Part shown: positions 16,272 to 24,877 of the stretch, piece by piece
Position numbering within the stretch: the stretch's first letter is position 1
Layout: each line of letters starts with the position of its first letter
Assembly (NCBI GenBank): GCA_039767595.1
Contig: JBDNBY010000042.1
Coordinates: 1-29,522 of the forward strand
Length of the DNA stretch: 29,522 nucleotides
Reading direction: 5' to 3'
Source: JBDNBY01 sp039767595
GTDB taxonomy: Bacteria > Pseudomonadota > Alphaproteobacteria > Rhodobacterales > Rhodobacteraceae
Notes under the pieces: model-generated
Database searches by the model: none
Told to the model about the DNA's origin: nothing
What the model saw: only the letters and a program-made list of their open reading frames with translations
Made by a program: the position numbers and the translations under genes

Positions 16272-16326
16272 GAGACAATCCTTGTTCTGCCGTCGCAGTC
16301 ATATGCGATCTGTGTGTATTGAGCAA

Positions 16327-16355
16327 TTGTCGAAACCTCTTTGCCCTGATAAGAA
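16327..16355 (+). promoter_or_regulatory. Candidate dapD promoter
   Basis: TTGTCG (16327-16332) and TAAGAA (16350-16355) are separated by exactly 17 bases, about 32 bases upstream of the dapD start. This would give a short leader holding the GAGGAGAG ribosome site. Visual match to the sigma-70 pattern. Confidence 0.45.
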
Positions 16356-16387
16356 CAGCGCAACAAATCAGACGAGGAGAGACACAA

Positions 16388-17215
16388 ATGTCCAACGCCG
16401 ATCTAGAACGCGCAATCGAGGCCGCATGGGAGGCCCGCGATACAATCACCCCAGAAACCACAGGGGAAACACGCGAGGCCATCGAAGATACGCTTGATGC
16501 GCTCGATACAGGCAGCTTGCGCGTGGCCGAAAAAATGGAAAGTGGCGATTGGCATGTGAACCAATGGGCTAAGAAAGCTGTGCTTTTGGGCTTTCGGATT
16601 AAGAACATGGAATTCCAATCCGGCGGCCCCCAGGGCAGCGGTTGGTGGGACAAAGTCGATAGCAAATTCGCCGGCTGGGATGACGAAGATTGGGCCGGCG
16701 CAGGGTTTCGCGCCGTGCCAAACTGTGTTGTGCGCCGCTCGGCCTATATCGCGCCAGGCGTGGTGTTGATGCCGTCCTTTGTGAACCTCGGCGCCTATGT
16801 CGATGAGGGCACGATGGTTGATACATGGGCGACTGTTGGATCGTGCGCGCAAATCGGGAAAAATGTGCACCTGTCTGGCGGCGTTGGGATTGGCGGCGTG
16901 CTCGAGCCGATGCAAGCCGGCCCGACGATTATCGAAGATAACTGTTTCATCGGTGCCCGCTCTGAAGTGGTCGAAGGCTGCATCGTGCGCGAAGGCTCTG
17001 TTCTTGGCATGGGTGTGTTCATCGGCAAATCGACCAAAATCGTTGATCGCGAAACGGGCGACGTGACGTATGGCGAAGTGCCGCCCTATTCCGTGGTTGT
17101 TGCAGGGTCCATGCCGTCGAAAAATGGCGTTAACCTCTATTGCGCGGTGATCGTCAAACGCGTCGATGCGCAAACCCGTAGCAAAACAGGCATCAACGAG
17201 TTGCTGCGCGATTAA
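16388..17215 (+). CDS. dapD: Tetrahydrodipicolinate N-succinyltransferase
   Basis: DapD succinylates tetrahydrodipicolinate in the succinylase branch of lysine and diaminopimelate synthesis; DapE, also in this window, later removes the succinyl group. The product has 275 residues, the usual length. The N-terminal helical domain is followed by a left-handed beta helix with hexapeptide repeats (YIAPGVVLMPSFVNLGAYVD, then IGKNVHLSGGVGIGGVLEP and IEDNCFIGARSEVVEG, about residues 120-220). DTWATVGSCAQIG is diagnostic of the family. The start is the ATG after GAGGAGAG. A frame open 69 bases further upstream passes through the promoter and is rejected. It appears monocistronic: it has its own promoter and a strong hairpin directly after the stop. 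Confidence 0.98.
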   Translation: MSNADLERAIEAAWEARDTITPETTGETREAIEDTLDALDTGSLRVAEKMESGDWHVNQWAKKAVLLGFRIKNMEFQSGGPQGSGWWDKVDSKFAGWDDEDWAGAGFRAVPNCVVRRSAYIAPGVVLMPSFVNLGAYVDEGTMVDTWATVGSCAQIGKNVHLSGGVGIGGVLEPMQAGPTIIEDNCFIGARSEVVEGCIVREGSVLGMGVFIGKSTKIVDRETGDVTYGEVPPYSVVVAGSMPSKNGVNLYCAVIVKRVDAQTRSKTGINELLRD

Positions 17216-17225
17216 TCGTGACAGT

Positions 17226-17259
17226 TTGAGGCGCATGCAGATGCGCCTCAACCTATTTT
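17226..17259 (+). terminator. Terminator-like hairpin after dapD
   Basis: TTGAGGCGCAT (17226-17236) and ATGCGCCTCAA (17241-17251) form a perfect 11-bp stem with a GCAG loop, followed by CCTATTTT. It lies 10 bases after the dapD stop. The T-run is short and ends at the next gene's ATG, so the hairpin may also govern that gene's translation. Confidence 0.75.
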
Positions 17260-18243
17260 ATGACACGCCTTATCCTTCATATTTCGCAAAAGTCTTTTGG
17301 TGATCCCCTACACTCAGATCATCTTAGGTTATTTGGTATTCTGGAAAGCATGGCAAAGCGCGCCGGCGTTGACTATGAGATTGCCATGCGGCCTAAACAG
17401 CTTGAGGCAGGTTTGGCGTTTGACCCCCCATCGACTTTTCATAGTAACGATTTTCACATTGTGGACTACGGGTCGTTGCGCGGTTCGAATATTTTGAATG
17501 CCGCGACACATTATATCAAGCCGTTTTGGCAGATTGACCCGATGGGCGTGCGTGCCTTTAGCTCTATCGCGCAAAAGCAATATGATCCAAATTGGGCTCA
17601 TATCAATGAGGCACGGCCCTTTTTTCAAAAGATGCGCAAAAAATGGGTAAATGCACGCCTATCGACATATGACCAAGCTCCCAAGTGGGGAGATTTCCCA
17701 AAAAACTGCCTGTCGGTGTTTTATCAAGGGGCCTACCCTCGGAGAGTTAAAGCCACAAAGTTCACCGATATCGAAATGCTTGATATCGTGCGACAAGGCG
17801 CCGGGGCGCGTACGATCTTAGTAAAGCCCCACCCTCGCGTAACGGATATTCATACAATCTATCAAACATTGCTGCGCGCTGAAGAGGACCCGCGCATTAT
17901 GATCACGGATGCCAATATTCATAGCATCATTAAGGCGAGTGATGTGACTGTTTCGATAAATTCGACTGTTGCCCTCGAAGGGTTCATGCACAAAACACCT
18001 GCGATTTTATTTGGCGACGCAGACTTCCATCATTTTTGCGGGCGCGTCGAAGCAGCTGAGCAGTTCAAGGATGTGCTGGCTGAGGAATTACAAAGAACTC
18101 AGGGGTTCCAGCAATATTTCACGTGGTTTTTTGATCACATGGGCTATGATCTATCCGCTCAAGATATAGAGAATCAGCTTTGGCGGCTGTTGGCCGCGCG
18201 GGGGTATCCAAAGTCACGATTTTCCAAAGTAAATGGCGACTGA
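17260..18243 (+). CDS. Putative capsule/Kdo-transferase-like glycosyltransferase
   Basis: I do not recognise an exact family. The C-terminal half resembles the GT-B-type fold of capsule polysaccharide proteins (KpsC/KpsS and relatives). It has ILVKPHPRVTD (about 187-197), then IIKASDVTVSINSTVALEGF (about 224-243) and KTPAILFGDADFHHF (about 245-259). The N-terminal half (RLILHISQKSF...) has few landmarks. There is no signal peptide or membrane helix in its 327 residues, so it is cytoplasmic. The ATG lies eight bases after the dapD hairpin and has no Shine-Dalgarno. It stands alone between dapD and the convergent ilvD, with no capsule genes nearby. Its wording is slightly richer in A and T codons than its neighbours, which hints at separate ancestry. 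The specific sugar reaction is unknown. Confidence 0.6.
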   Translation: MTRLILHISQKSFGDPLHSDHLRLFGILESMAKRAGVDYEIAMRPKQLEAGLAFDPPSTFHSNDFHIVDYGSLRGSNILNAATHYIKPFWQIDPMGVRAFSSIAQKQYDPNWAHINEARPFFQKMRKKWVNARLSTYDQAPKWGDFPKNCLSVFYQGAYPRRVKATKFTDIEMLDIVRQGAGARTILVKPHPRVTDIHTIYQTLLRAEEDPRIMITDANIHSIIKASDVTVSINSTVALEGFMHKTPAILFGDADFHHFCGRVEAAEQFKDVLAEELQRTQGFQQYFTWFFDHMGYDLSAQDIENQLWRLLAARGYPKSRFSKVNGD

Positions 18244-18277
18244 CTACATCGTGTCAAGAACCCTACGGGGGCAAAAT

Positions 18278-18302
18278 CTTGGGGCAGATGTGCTACCCCA
18301 AG
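18278..18302 (-). terminator. Hairpin between ilvD and the convergent gene
   Basis: CTTGGGG (18278-18284) and CCCCAAG (18296-18302) form a 7-bp stem with an 11-base loop five bases after the ilvD stop. On the minus strand it is followed by ATTTTG, on the plus strand by TTCTATTA. It could end both converging transcripts, better for ilvD. Confidence 0.55.
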
Positions 18303-18307
18303 TTCTA

Positions 18308-20137
18308 TTACTCTTCAACAACCCGCACGGCGCCTTTGGCGGCTGAGGTGGTGAGCATGGCATAGGCCTTGAGGGCCGTTGATACTTTGCGTTTGCGTGG
18401 TTTGATGGGTTTCCACCCTTCGGCATCGCGTGTGGCGCGGCGCTGTGCCAAGACGGCGTCATCGACGGCCAAGTTGATCGTCCGATTGGGAATGTCGATT
18501 TCGATCGTGTCGCCATGTTCGACAAGGCCAATCGCCCCGCCTTCGGCCGCCTCAGGCGAGACATGCCCGATCGACAGGCCCGAAGTGCCGCCAGAGAAAC
18601 GACCATCGGTCAACAAGGCGCATTTTGCGCCCAAGCCTTTGGATTTCAAATAGGACGTGGGATAGAGCATCTCTTGCATACCCGGGCCGCCGCGCGGACC
18701 CTCGTAGCGGATGACGACAACGTCGCCCTCTTTGACTTTGCCCGTGAGGATGTCATTGACTGCGTCGTCTTGGCTTTCGACCACATAGGCGGGGCCGGTG
18801 AATTTCAAAATGCTATCGTCCACCCCTGCGGTTTTCACGATGCAGCCATCCTCGGCAATATTGCCCGACAGGACCGCGATCCCCCCATCTTTTGAAAAGG
18901 CATGCTCGGCATTGCGGATCACGCCATTTTCACGATCAAGATCCACACTGTCAAAGCGGCGCGATTGGCTAAAGGCCGTTTGCGTCGGAACGCCGCCTGG
19001 CGCCGCGCTAAAGAATTTGTGCAGCGCTTCGTCTGATGTGCGCATGACGTCATATTTATCCAGTGCATCGCCCATCGTGGGGCTATGGACGGTATGGGTG
19101 TGTTTGTGGATCAGGCCGGCGCGATCCAACTCGCCCAAAATGGCCATGATGCCGCCAGCACGGTGGACATCCTCCATATGCACGTCGGATTTCGCAGGGG
19201 CCACTTTACACAGCACCGGCACATTGCGAGACAAGCGGTCAATGTCGTCCATCGTGAAATCAACATCGCCCTCATAGGCCGCGGCCAAAAGGTGCAAGAC
19301 TGTGTTGGTGGATCCGCCCATGGCGATGTCCAGCGTCATCGCGTTTTCAAAGGCATCGAATGTGGCGATGTTGCGCGGCAACACAGAGGCATCCCCGCCC
19401 TCATAATAGCGCTTCGTGATGTCAACGATGCGGCGGCCAGCCTCTAGGAAGAGCTCTTTGCGATCCGCGTGCGTCGCCAATGTCGAACCGTTACCAGGCA
19501 GTGAAAGGCCCAAAGCTTCGGTCAAGCAGTTCATTGAATTCGCGGTGAACATGCCCGAGCATGATCCGCATGTGGGGCAGGCGCTGCGCTCAATTGCGGC
19601 GACTTCTTCGTCGGAAATTTTGTCGTCCGCCGCGGCGACCATCGCATCAACGAGGTCGAGCGCCTTTTCCTCGCCCTCCCAAATGATTTTACCTGCTTCC
19701 ATCGGGCCACCCGAGACAAAGACCGCTGGAATATTCAGGCGCATCGCCGCCATCAACATGCCGGGCGTGATTTTGTCGCAGTTGGAAATACACACGATCG
19801 CATCGGCGCAATGTGCGTTGGCCATATACTCCACCGAATCGGCGATCACTTCGCGAGAGGGCAGGGAATAGAGCATTCCGTCATGGCCCATCGCGATCCC
19901 ATCATCCACGGCGATGGTGTTGAACTCTTTGGCAACGCCGCCGGCAGCCTCAACTTCGCGGGCGACCATCTGACCAAGGTCTTTGAGATGCACGTGACCA
20001 GGCACAAATTGCGTAAAGGAATTGACGATGGCGATAATAGGCTTGCCAAAGTCGTCATCTTTCATCCCTGTGGCGCGCCATAATCCACGGGCGCCGGCCA
20101 TGTTACGTCCGTGTGTCGAAGTTCTTGAGCGGTACAT
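18308..20137 (-). CDS. ilvD: Dihydroxy-acid dehydratase
   Basis: IlvD dehydrates dihydroxyisovalerate and dihydroxymethylvalerate to the keto acids for valine, leucine and isoleucine synthesis, so it feeds the leuCD pathway also present here. It has 609 residues and is of the E. coli type: NSFTQFVPGHVHLKDLG replaces the cysteine-bearing segment of the other clade, which suggests an oxygen-sensitive 4Fe-4S cluster. Cluster cysteines are Cys120 (CISNCDKITPGM) and the CPTCGSCSGMF group (Cys187, Cys190, Cys193). The EGPRGGPGMQEMLYPTSYL and DGRFSGGTSGLSIGHVSPEA segments near the C-terminus are diagnostic. GGGAGAT upstream fits the start. It is followed by a hairpin, so it is probably transcribed alone. 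Confidence 0.98.
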   Translation of the reverse strand: MYRSRTSTHGRNMAGARGLWRATGMKDDDFGKPIIAIVNSFTQFVPGHVHLKDLGQMVAREVEAAGGVAKEFNTIAVDDGIAMGHDGMLYSLPSREVIADSVEYMANAHCADAIVCISNCDKITPGMLMAAMRLNIPAVFVSGGPMEAGKIIWEGEEKALDLVDAMVAAADDKISDEEVAAIERSACPTCGSCSGMFTANSMNCLTEALGLSLPGNGSTLATHADRKELFLEAGRRIVDITKRYYEGGDASVLPRNIATFDAFENAMTLDIAMGGSTNTVLHLLAAAYEGDVDFTMDDIDRLSRNVPVLCKVAPAKSDVHMEDVHRAGGIMAILGELDRAGLIHKHTHTVHSPTMGDALDKYDVMRTSDEALHKFFSAAPGGVPTQTAFSQSRRFDSVDLDRENGVIRNAEHAFSKDGGIAVLSGNIAEDGCIVKTAGVDDSILKFTGPAYVVESQDDAVNDILTGKVKEGDVVVIRYEGPRGGPGMQEMLYPTSYLKSKGLGAKCALLTDGRFSGGTSGLSIGHVSPEAAEGGAIGLVEHGDTIEIDIPNRTINLAVDDAVLAQRRATRDAEGWKPIKPRKRKVSTALKAYAMLTTSAAKGAVRVVEE

Positions 20138-20164
20138 CTGCTATCTCCCAAAATTTGCGCCAAA

Positions 20165-20284
20165 ATGGTCGAAAACGGGCGCATTTACAAGAGCTGGATC
20201 ATCACAACTGTGATGTTTTGCGCCCTCGCGCCGTGTCTGATCGCGGGGGTGGCGGCGCGCGATGGTCTTGGGGGTGCGCATTAG
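20165..20284 (+). CDS. Possible 39-residue membrane protein
   Basis: A short ORF upstream of and divergent from ilvD reads MVENGRIYKSW followed by one hydrophobic helix (WIITTVMFCALAPCLIAGVA) and a short polar tail ending GLGGAH. The layout, charged N-terminus then a single helix, is that of a small inner-membrane protein. It has no good ribosome site, and it contains an inverted repeat CATCAC-AACT-GTGATG (20200-20215) that could instead be an operator for ilvD or the gene at 20369. I list it only as a possibility. Confidence 0.3.
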   Translation: MVENGRIYKSWIITTVMFCALAPCLIAGVAARDGLGGAH

Positions 20285-20368
20285 ACAAAGATCACCGCCG
20301 CGCTGGCGGGGTCATTGCATCTTGCAAGGGGCAGGTGTAGCTAAAGGTGAAGTGAAAACGAGGCGATC

Positions 20369-20734
20369 ATGTCGGATAAAACAACGGGCAAAGCCCCTAA
20401 AAAGCAAGCGGTCTACACACTTCTTGTGCAAGTGGGACGCAAAGATGGCGATGGCTTGCCCAAAAAGGCCACGGGCGCGGGGCTTGTGTGCTATGCCTCT
20501 GGTGTTGATGAGGCCGAGGCCGTGCGCGAGACCGTTGCGATTTTAAAGCAAGCGGATTTGGCCCCCTTGGATGTCACAGGCTACGGCACGTTGAGCGAGC
20601 GTCTCGACGCGGGCCATGAGGTGAACGATGAAGAACAAGAGTTGATGCAGCGCGCCTTGGATGAAAATTCTGTTGTTGTGGCGCAAATGACTCCCTTTTT
20701 CGGAGATGAAACTGTCGAGGGCATGATGCAATGA
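20369..20734 (+). CDS. Conserved-looking hypothetical protein (121 aa)
   Basis: I do not recognise this family. The protein begins with a lysine-rich stretch (MSDKTTGKAPKKQ), then a strand TLLVQVGRKDGDGLPKK, an alternating alpha/beta region with EAVRETVAILKQADLAPLDVTGYGT, and an acidic C-terminus rich in Glu and Asp (NDEEQELMQRALDENS). There is no signal peptide, membrane helix or metal motif. It is certainly coding: GAGG lies six bases before the ATG, and its stop overlaps the start of the phosphatase gene by four bases (ATGA). It leads the cluster with HAD phosphatase, dapE and rnr. The compact fold with a GLVCYASG strand could suit nucleotide or partner binding, but I assign no function. 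Confidence 0.85.
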   Translation: MSDKTTGKAPKKQAVYTLLVQVGRKDGDGLPKKATGAGLVCYASGVDEAEAVRETVAILKQADLAPLDVTGYGTLSERLDAGHEVNDEEQELMQRALDENSVVVAQMTPFFGDETVEGMMQ

Positions 20735-21384
20735 CCCGCGCCGTGTTTTTGGACCTTGATGGGACGCTGATGCGCTCTGATCCGGGGATCATCCGCTCTG
20801 TCCTGCATGTGTTAGAGCATATGGGCCTCTCCGCTCCGCAAGAGTATCCGACATGGCTGATTGGCCCCACGCTTGATACAAGTTTCGTCAAACTCGGGGT
20901 GCCCGAGGCCCGCGTGCCCGAGGCTTTGGATCTCTATTGCGCGCGCTATGACACCGAAGGGTTCAAAGAGGCCGAGGTCTATGACGGGGTGCTCGGGGCG
21001 CTTGAGCAGCTCAAGACAGCCGAATACCGCATGGCGCTGGCCACATCCAAGCCGCGGATTGTTGCCACGGACGTCGTTAAGCATTTCGGCATTGCCCCCT
21101 ATTTGGATCATGTCTTTGGCGCCGAAGTCGAAGGGCATGATACGTCAAAGAAAGAGAATTTATTGGCCAGAGGTCTGGCCGCCTTTGGCATGACCGCTCA
21201 GGCCTGCGTGATGGTTGGTGATCGCCTCTATGATGTGGCTGGTGCCAAAGCGCATCAGATGCCGGTAATCGGGGCTGCCTATGGCTATGGCGGTGCGCCC
21301 GAGTTGCGCACAGCTGGCGCCGACCGGATTATTGATCACGCGCGCGATTTGCCTGCCACTGTGGCTGAGCTTATTCAAACGTAA
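20731..21384 (+). CDS. HAD-superfamily phosphatase, phosphoglycolate phosphatase-like
   Basis: This cytoplasmic phosphatase of 217 residues has the four HAD motifs: the nucleophile Asp8 and acid Asp10 in FLDLDGTL, Ser106 in LATSKP, Lys140 or Lys141 in DTSKKENLL, and Asp164 and Asp168 in VGDRLYDVAGAKA. The helical cap lies between motifs 1 and 2 (about residues 16-85), the subfamily IA pattern shared by phosphoglycolate phosphatases. Phosphoglycolate is a fair guess for the substrate, but other small phosphate esters or pyrophosphate are possible. Translation is coupled to the upstream hypothetical gene through ATGA, and dapE follows 10 bases after its stop, so the three genes form an operon. 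Confidence 0.88.
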   Translation: MTRAVFLDLDGTLMRSDPGIIRSVLHVLEHMGLSAPQEYPTWLIGPTLDTSFVKLGVPEARVPEALDLYCARYDTEGFKEAEVYDGVLGALEQLKTAEYRMALATSKPRIVATDVVKHFGIAPYLDHVFGAEVEGHDTSKKENLLARGLAAFGMTAQACVMVGDRLYDVAGAKAHQMPVIGAAYGYGGAPELRTAGADRIIDHARDLPATVAELIQT

Positions 21385-21394
21385 GGAACGACCT

Positions 21395-22546
21395 ATGAGT
21401 GATTCAGTGATTGACCCAGTTGAGTTGACCGCCGCGCTTGTCCGCTGTCCATCTGTGACCCCGCTTGAGGCGGGGGCGATCACGCTGCTCCAAGAGCTTT
21501 TGGCAGGCCATGGGTTTGAGTGTACGCGCGCCGATCGCGGGGGGATCTGTAACCTCATCGCGCGGGTTGGTCCGAAAAATGCGCAGCGCACCTTTGGCTT
21601 TAACGGTCATGTGGATGTCGTGCCCATTGGCGATGCCGCTGCATGGAGTGTGGATCCCTTTGGCGCGCAGATCAAAGAGGGTATTTTATATGGGCGCGGG
21701 GCGACGGATATGAAATCGGGCGTCGCCGCCTTTGTCGCCGCGGCTGTGGCCCATCGGGATCGTTTGGGTCAAGGGGACGCGATCTTAATCACCATAACTG
21801 GCGATGAAGAGGGCGACGCGATTGATGGCACCACTGCGATCTTAGAGAAAATGGCCCAGATGGGCGAAGCGATGGATGTCTGCCTTGTGGGCGAGCCGAC
21901 ATCGCCAAACACGTTGGGCGATATGATGAAGGTCGGGCGGCGCGGCTCTATGACCGCCTATTTCACGGCCAACGGCGTGCAGGGGCATTCGGCCTATCCG
22001 CATCGGGCCAAGAATCCAGTGCATGCGATGGCGCAATTGATGGATCGTCTGGCGCGTGCGCAGATCGATCAAGGCACGGATCAATTTGATCCCTCGACCC
22101 TCGCCGTGGTCAGCATTGAGACCGGCAATGACGCCAATAATGTCATTCCGGAAACCTGCCGCAGCACGGTGAATATCCGGTTTAATGACGCCCATACATC
22201 CGCGGGCCTGACAACATGGCTTGAGAGAGAGGCGGCGCAAGTTGCGGCTGACACTGGCGTGATCTTTGACATGACGGTCAAAGTTTCGGGCGAGAGTTTT
22301 GTTACCGAACCTGGCCCATTTTCGGATATGATCGCGGCGGCCGTACGGGCGGAAACGGGCCTTGATCCTGAATTATCGACCTCCGGGGGCACATCGGATG
22401 CACGGTTTATTCGCGCCCATTGTCCCGTCGTGGAATTTGGATTGGTCGGCCAATCGATGCACAAAGTCGATGAGCATGTCGCCTTGAGTGATATCAAAGG
22501 ATTGACGCGTATATACGGCCGCATCTTGGAGCATTATTTCGCGTGA
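21395..22546 (+). CDS. dapE: Succinyl-diaminopimelate desuccinylase
   Basis: DapE removes succinate from N-succinyl-LL-diaminopimelate, the step after DapC in lysine and peptidoglycan precursor synthesis; DapD of the same branch is 4 kb away. It is a dinuclear zinc M20 peptidase-family enzyme of 383 residues. Metal ligands and catalytic residues are His72 and Asp74 (NGHVDVVP), Asp105 (GRGATDMKSG), Glu138 and Glu139 (GDEEGDAIDG), Glu167 (VGEPTS) and His356 (GQSMHKVDEHV). The dimerisation insert around GRRGSMTAYFTANGVQGHSAYPH is typical. AAGGAACG precedes the ATG; a longer frame entering the phosphatase gene is rejected. It follows the phosphatase by 10 bases and precedes rnr by 31. Confidence 0.97.
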   Translation: MSDSVIDPVELTAALVRCPSVTPLEAGAITLLQELLAGHGFECTRADRGGICNLIARVGPKNAQRTFGFNGHVDVVPIGDAAAWSVDPFGAQIKEGILYGRGATDMKSGVAAFVAAAVAHRDRLGQGDAILITITGDEEGDAIDGTTAILEKMAQMGEAMDVCLVGEPTSPNTLGDMMKVGRRGSMTAYFTANGVQGHSAYPHRAKNPVHAMAQLMDRLARAQIDQGTDQFDPSTLAVVSIETGNDANNVIPETCRSTVNIRFNDAHTSAGLTTWLEREAAQVAADTGVIFDMTVKVSGESFVTEPGPFSDMIAAAVRAETGLDPELSTSGGTSDARFIRAHCPVVEFGLVGQSMHKVDEHVALSDIKGLTRIYGRILEHYFA

Positions 22547-22577
22547 CGCATTTGGCGCTGCGTGTTAGGGCAGCCCT

Positions 22578-24866
22578 ATGAATAAATTGCCCACCAAAGC
22601 CGACATCCTGCAATGGATCACTGACAATCCCACCCTCAGTGCAAAACGTGACATCGCCAAAGCCTTTGGGATCAAAGGCCAAGCGCGCATTGATCTTAAG
22701 GCCATGCTCAAAGAGCTCGAGGCCGAAGGGCATTTGGAAAAGCGCAAGCGCACCTATGCCGACCCAGATCGCTTGCCGCCTGTCTCGGTGGTTCAAGTGC
22801 TGCCAGTGACATCGGATGGGGATCAATTCCTCAAGCCCCTTGAGTGGCATGGATCTGGCGCGGCGCCCGTGATTTTGTACCGTGCGCGGCACAATGATCC
22901 GGCGCTGGGCGAGGGCGATCGCATTTTAGCCAAGCTGAGCAAAGAGACGGGCGAAGATTACCACTACATCGGCCGATTCATTCGGCGTATTGCGGCGCAG
23001 CCGGATCAAATTCTGGGCATTTATCGCACCTCCTCCGAAGGGGGGCGGGTCGTTCCCATCGATAAAAAGTCTGATCGTGAATGGATGGTGCCCGCGGGCG
23101 CCGATCACAAAGCGCGCGATGGCGAATTGGTGCGTGCCGAACAAATGGGCCCTGCGCAGCGGATGGGCCTGCCGCGGGCCCGTGTGCTTGAGCGGCTGGG
23201 CGATCCAGCGGCGCCCAAAATGGTATCGCTGATTGCGATCCATCAGCACGGGATTCCAGATGCCTTTCCGCAAGATGTCCTGAGTGATGCCGATCGGCAC
23301 AAACCTGCGGGCCTTGGGGCGCGCACGGATTTGCGGGATCTGCCGCTTGTGACGATTGACCCCTCTGATGCGCGCGATCATGATGATGCGGTTTATGCCC
23401 ATGCAGATACCGATCCCAAAAACCAAGGCGGGCATGTCGTGTGGGTCGCGATTGCGGATGTGGCCCATTATGTCACATCAGGCAGTGCCCTTGATCGCGA
23501 AGCGCGGATGCGCGGCAATTCGAGCTATTTCCCCGATCGCGTTGTGCCCATGTTGCCCGACCGTTTGTCGGGAGATTTATGCTCATTGCACGAAGGGGTG
23601 CCGCGGGCCTGTATCGCGGTGCGCATGGTGATTGATGCACAGGGCGAGAAAATCGACCATTCCTTTGTGCGCGGTTTGATGCAATCGCCCGCCTCGCTGC
23701 ATTACGAAGAGGTGCAGGCGGCGATGGATGGTGCCATTACCGAGCGCACGGCCCCCTTTGTTGAGGATGTGATCAAGCCGCTCTATGCCGCCTATGCCGC
23801 GTTGAAATCCGCGCGGGACAGGCGGCAGCCGCTTGACCTCGATCTGCCCGAGCGCAAAGTTATTCTCACGGATGCCGGCACAGTCGATAGTATCCAAGTC
23901 AAAGCGCGCCTTGATGCGCATCGCTTGATCGAAGAATGCATGATCCTTGCCAATGTCGCCGCCGCCGAGACGTTGAACGCCAAGAGCCAGCCGCTTTTGT
24001 TTCGTGTGCACGAAGAGCCGAACCAAGATAAATTAGACGCACTGCGCGAAGTGGCGCAGGCCTCTGGCTATAATTTGGCCAAGGGGCAGGTTATTCAAAC
24101 CTCGCATTTGAACCGCTTGCTGCGCGCGGCGCAAAACACGCCCAATGATGAGTTGATCAATATGATGACTCTGCGGTCCATGACGCAGGCTTATTATAGC
24201 CCTGAAAACCACGGGCACTTTGGCCTAGCGCTGCGCAATTATGCGCATTTCACGTCGCCCATTCGGCGCTATTCCGATTTGATCGTCCACCGTGCTTTGA
24301 TCTCGGCCCATGGGTGGGGCGATGATGGCTTGAGTGTTCAGGATATTGAACGCCTGAGCGACACGGCCAAGCAAATCTCGGATACTGAGCGCCGTTCAAT
24401 GCTGGCCGAGCGGGATACAACGGACCGCTATTTGGCGGCCTATTTGTCGGAAAAAGTCGGCGAAGAGTTCAGCGGCAAAGTCAGCGGCATTGCCAAATTC
24501 GGCCTGTTTGTAAAATTAGATGACACGGGCGCCGATGGTATCGTCCCGCTGAGCACATTGGGCAATGAATATTTCAATTTCAACGCCGAAGAGAACACAT
24601 TACAAGGCTCAAACACGGGCATGGTGATTGCACTGGGCATGCGCGTGACGGTTAAATTGGCCGAGGCTGTCCCAGTCACAGGCGGCATCGCGCTTGAGAT
24701 CCTCACCCTTGAGGGTAAAAATATGCCCAAAGGTCAGCGCCGCGGCTATGGCCGATTTGCCAAAGGGGGCCGGCCCACCGGCGGTGGCCCCAAACGCAAA
24801 GATGCCAAAAGCAAACACAAGCGCCGCGCAACTGAGAGAAAAGTCGAACGCAAGCGCCGCACGTGA
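22578..24866 (+). CDS. rnr: Ribonuclease R
   Basis: RNase R is a processive 3'-to-5' exoribonuclease that degrades structured RNA and assists rRNA quality control and trans-translation. The 762-residue protein has an N-terminal helix-turn-helix-like segment (DIAKAFGIKGQARIDLKAML, about 25-45), cold-shock domains, and the RNB catalytic domain beginning with the aspartate cluster TIDPSDARDHDDAV (Asp261, Asp267, Asp269, Asp270). It then has an S1 domain (VGEEFSGKVSGIAKFGLFVK, about 625-708) and a Lys/Arg-rich tail of about 50 residues. RNB motifs such as HFTSPIRRYSDLIVHR are intact. AGGGCAG precedes the ATG. It is the last gene of the plus-strand cluster, converging on the small lipoprotein ORF. 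Confidence 0.97.
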   Translation: MNKLPTKADILQWITDNPTLSAKRDIAKAFGIKGQARIDLKAMLKELEAEGHLEKRKRTYADPDRLPPVSVVQVLPVTSDGDQFLKPLEWHGSGAAPVILYRARHNDPALGEGDRILAKLSKETGEDYHYIGRFIRRIAAQPDQILGIYRTSSEGGRVVPIDKKSDREWMVPAGADHKARDGELVRAEQMGPAQRMGLPRARVLERLGDPAAPKMVSLIAIHQHGIPDAFPQDVLSDADRHKPAGLGARTDLRDLPLVTIDPSDARDHDDAVYAHADTDPKNQGGHVVWVAIADVAHYVTSGSALDREARMRGNSSYFPDRVVPMLPDRLSGDLCSLHEGVPRACIAVRMVIDAQGEKIDHSFVRGLMQSPASLHYEEVQAAMDGAITERTAPFVEDVIKPLYAAYAALKSARDRRQPLDLDLPERKVILTDAGTVDSIQVKARLDAHRLIEECMILANVAAAETLNAKSQPLLFRVHEEPNQDKLDALREVAQASGYNLAKGQVIQTSHLNRLLRAAQNTPNDELINMMTLRSMTQAYYSPENHGHFGLALRNYAHFTSPIRRYSDLIVHRALISAHGWGDDGLSVQDIERLSDTAKQISDTERRSMLAERDTTDRYLAAYLSEKVGEEFSGKVSGIAKFGLFVKLDDTGADGIVPLSTLGNEYFNFNAEENTLQGSNTGMVIALGMRVTVKLAEAVPVTGGIALEILTLEGKNMPKGQRRGYGRFAKGGRPTGGGPKRKDAKSKHKRRATERKVERKRRT

Positions 24867-24877
24867 CGGCGGATTGC

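Noticed and set aside
16403..17251. 282-residue minus-strand ORF opposite dapD
   Set aside because: Complete shadow of dapD, rich in His, Ala and Arg as expected from antisense reading of GC-biased codons.
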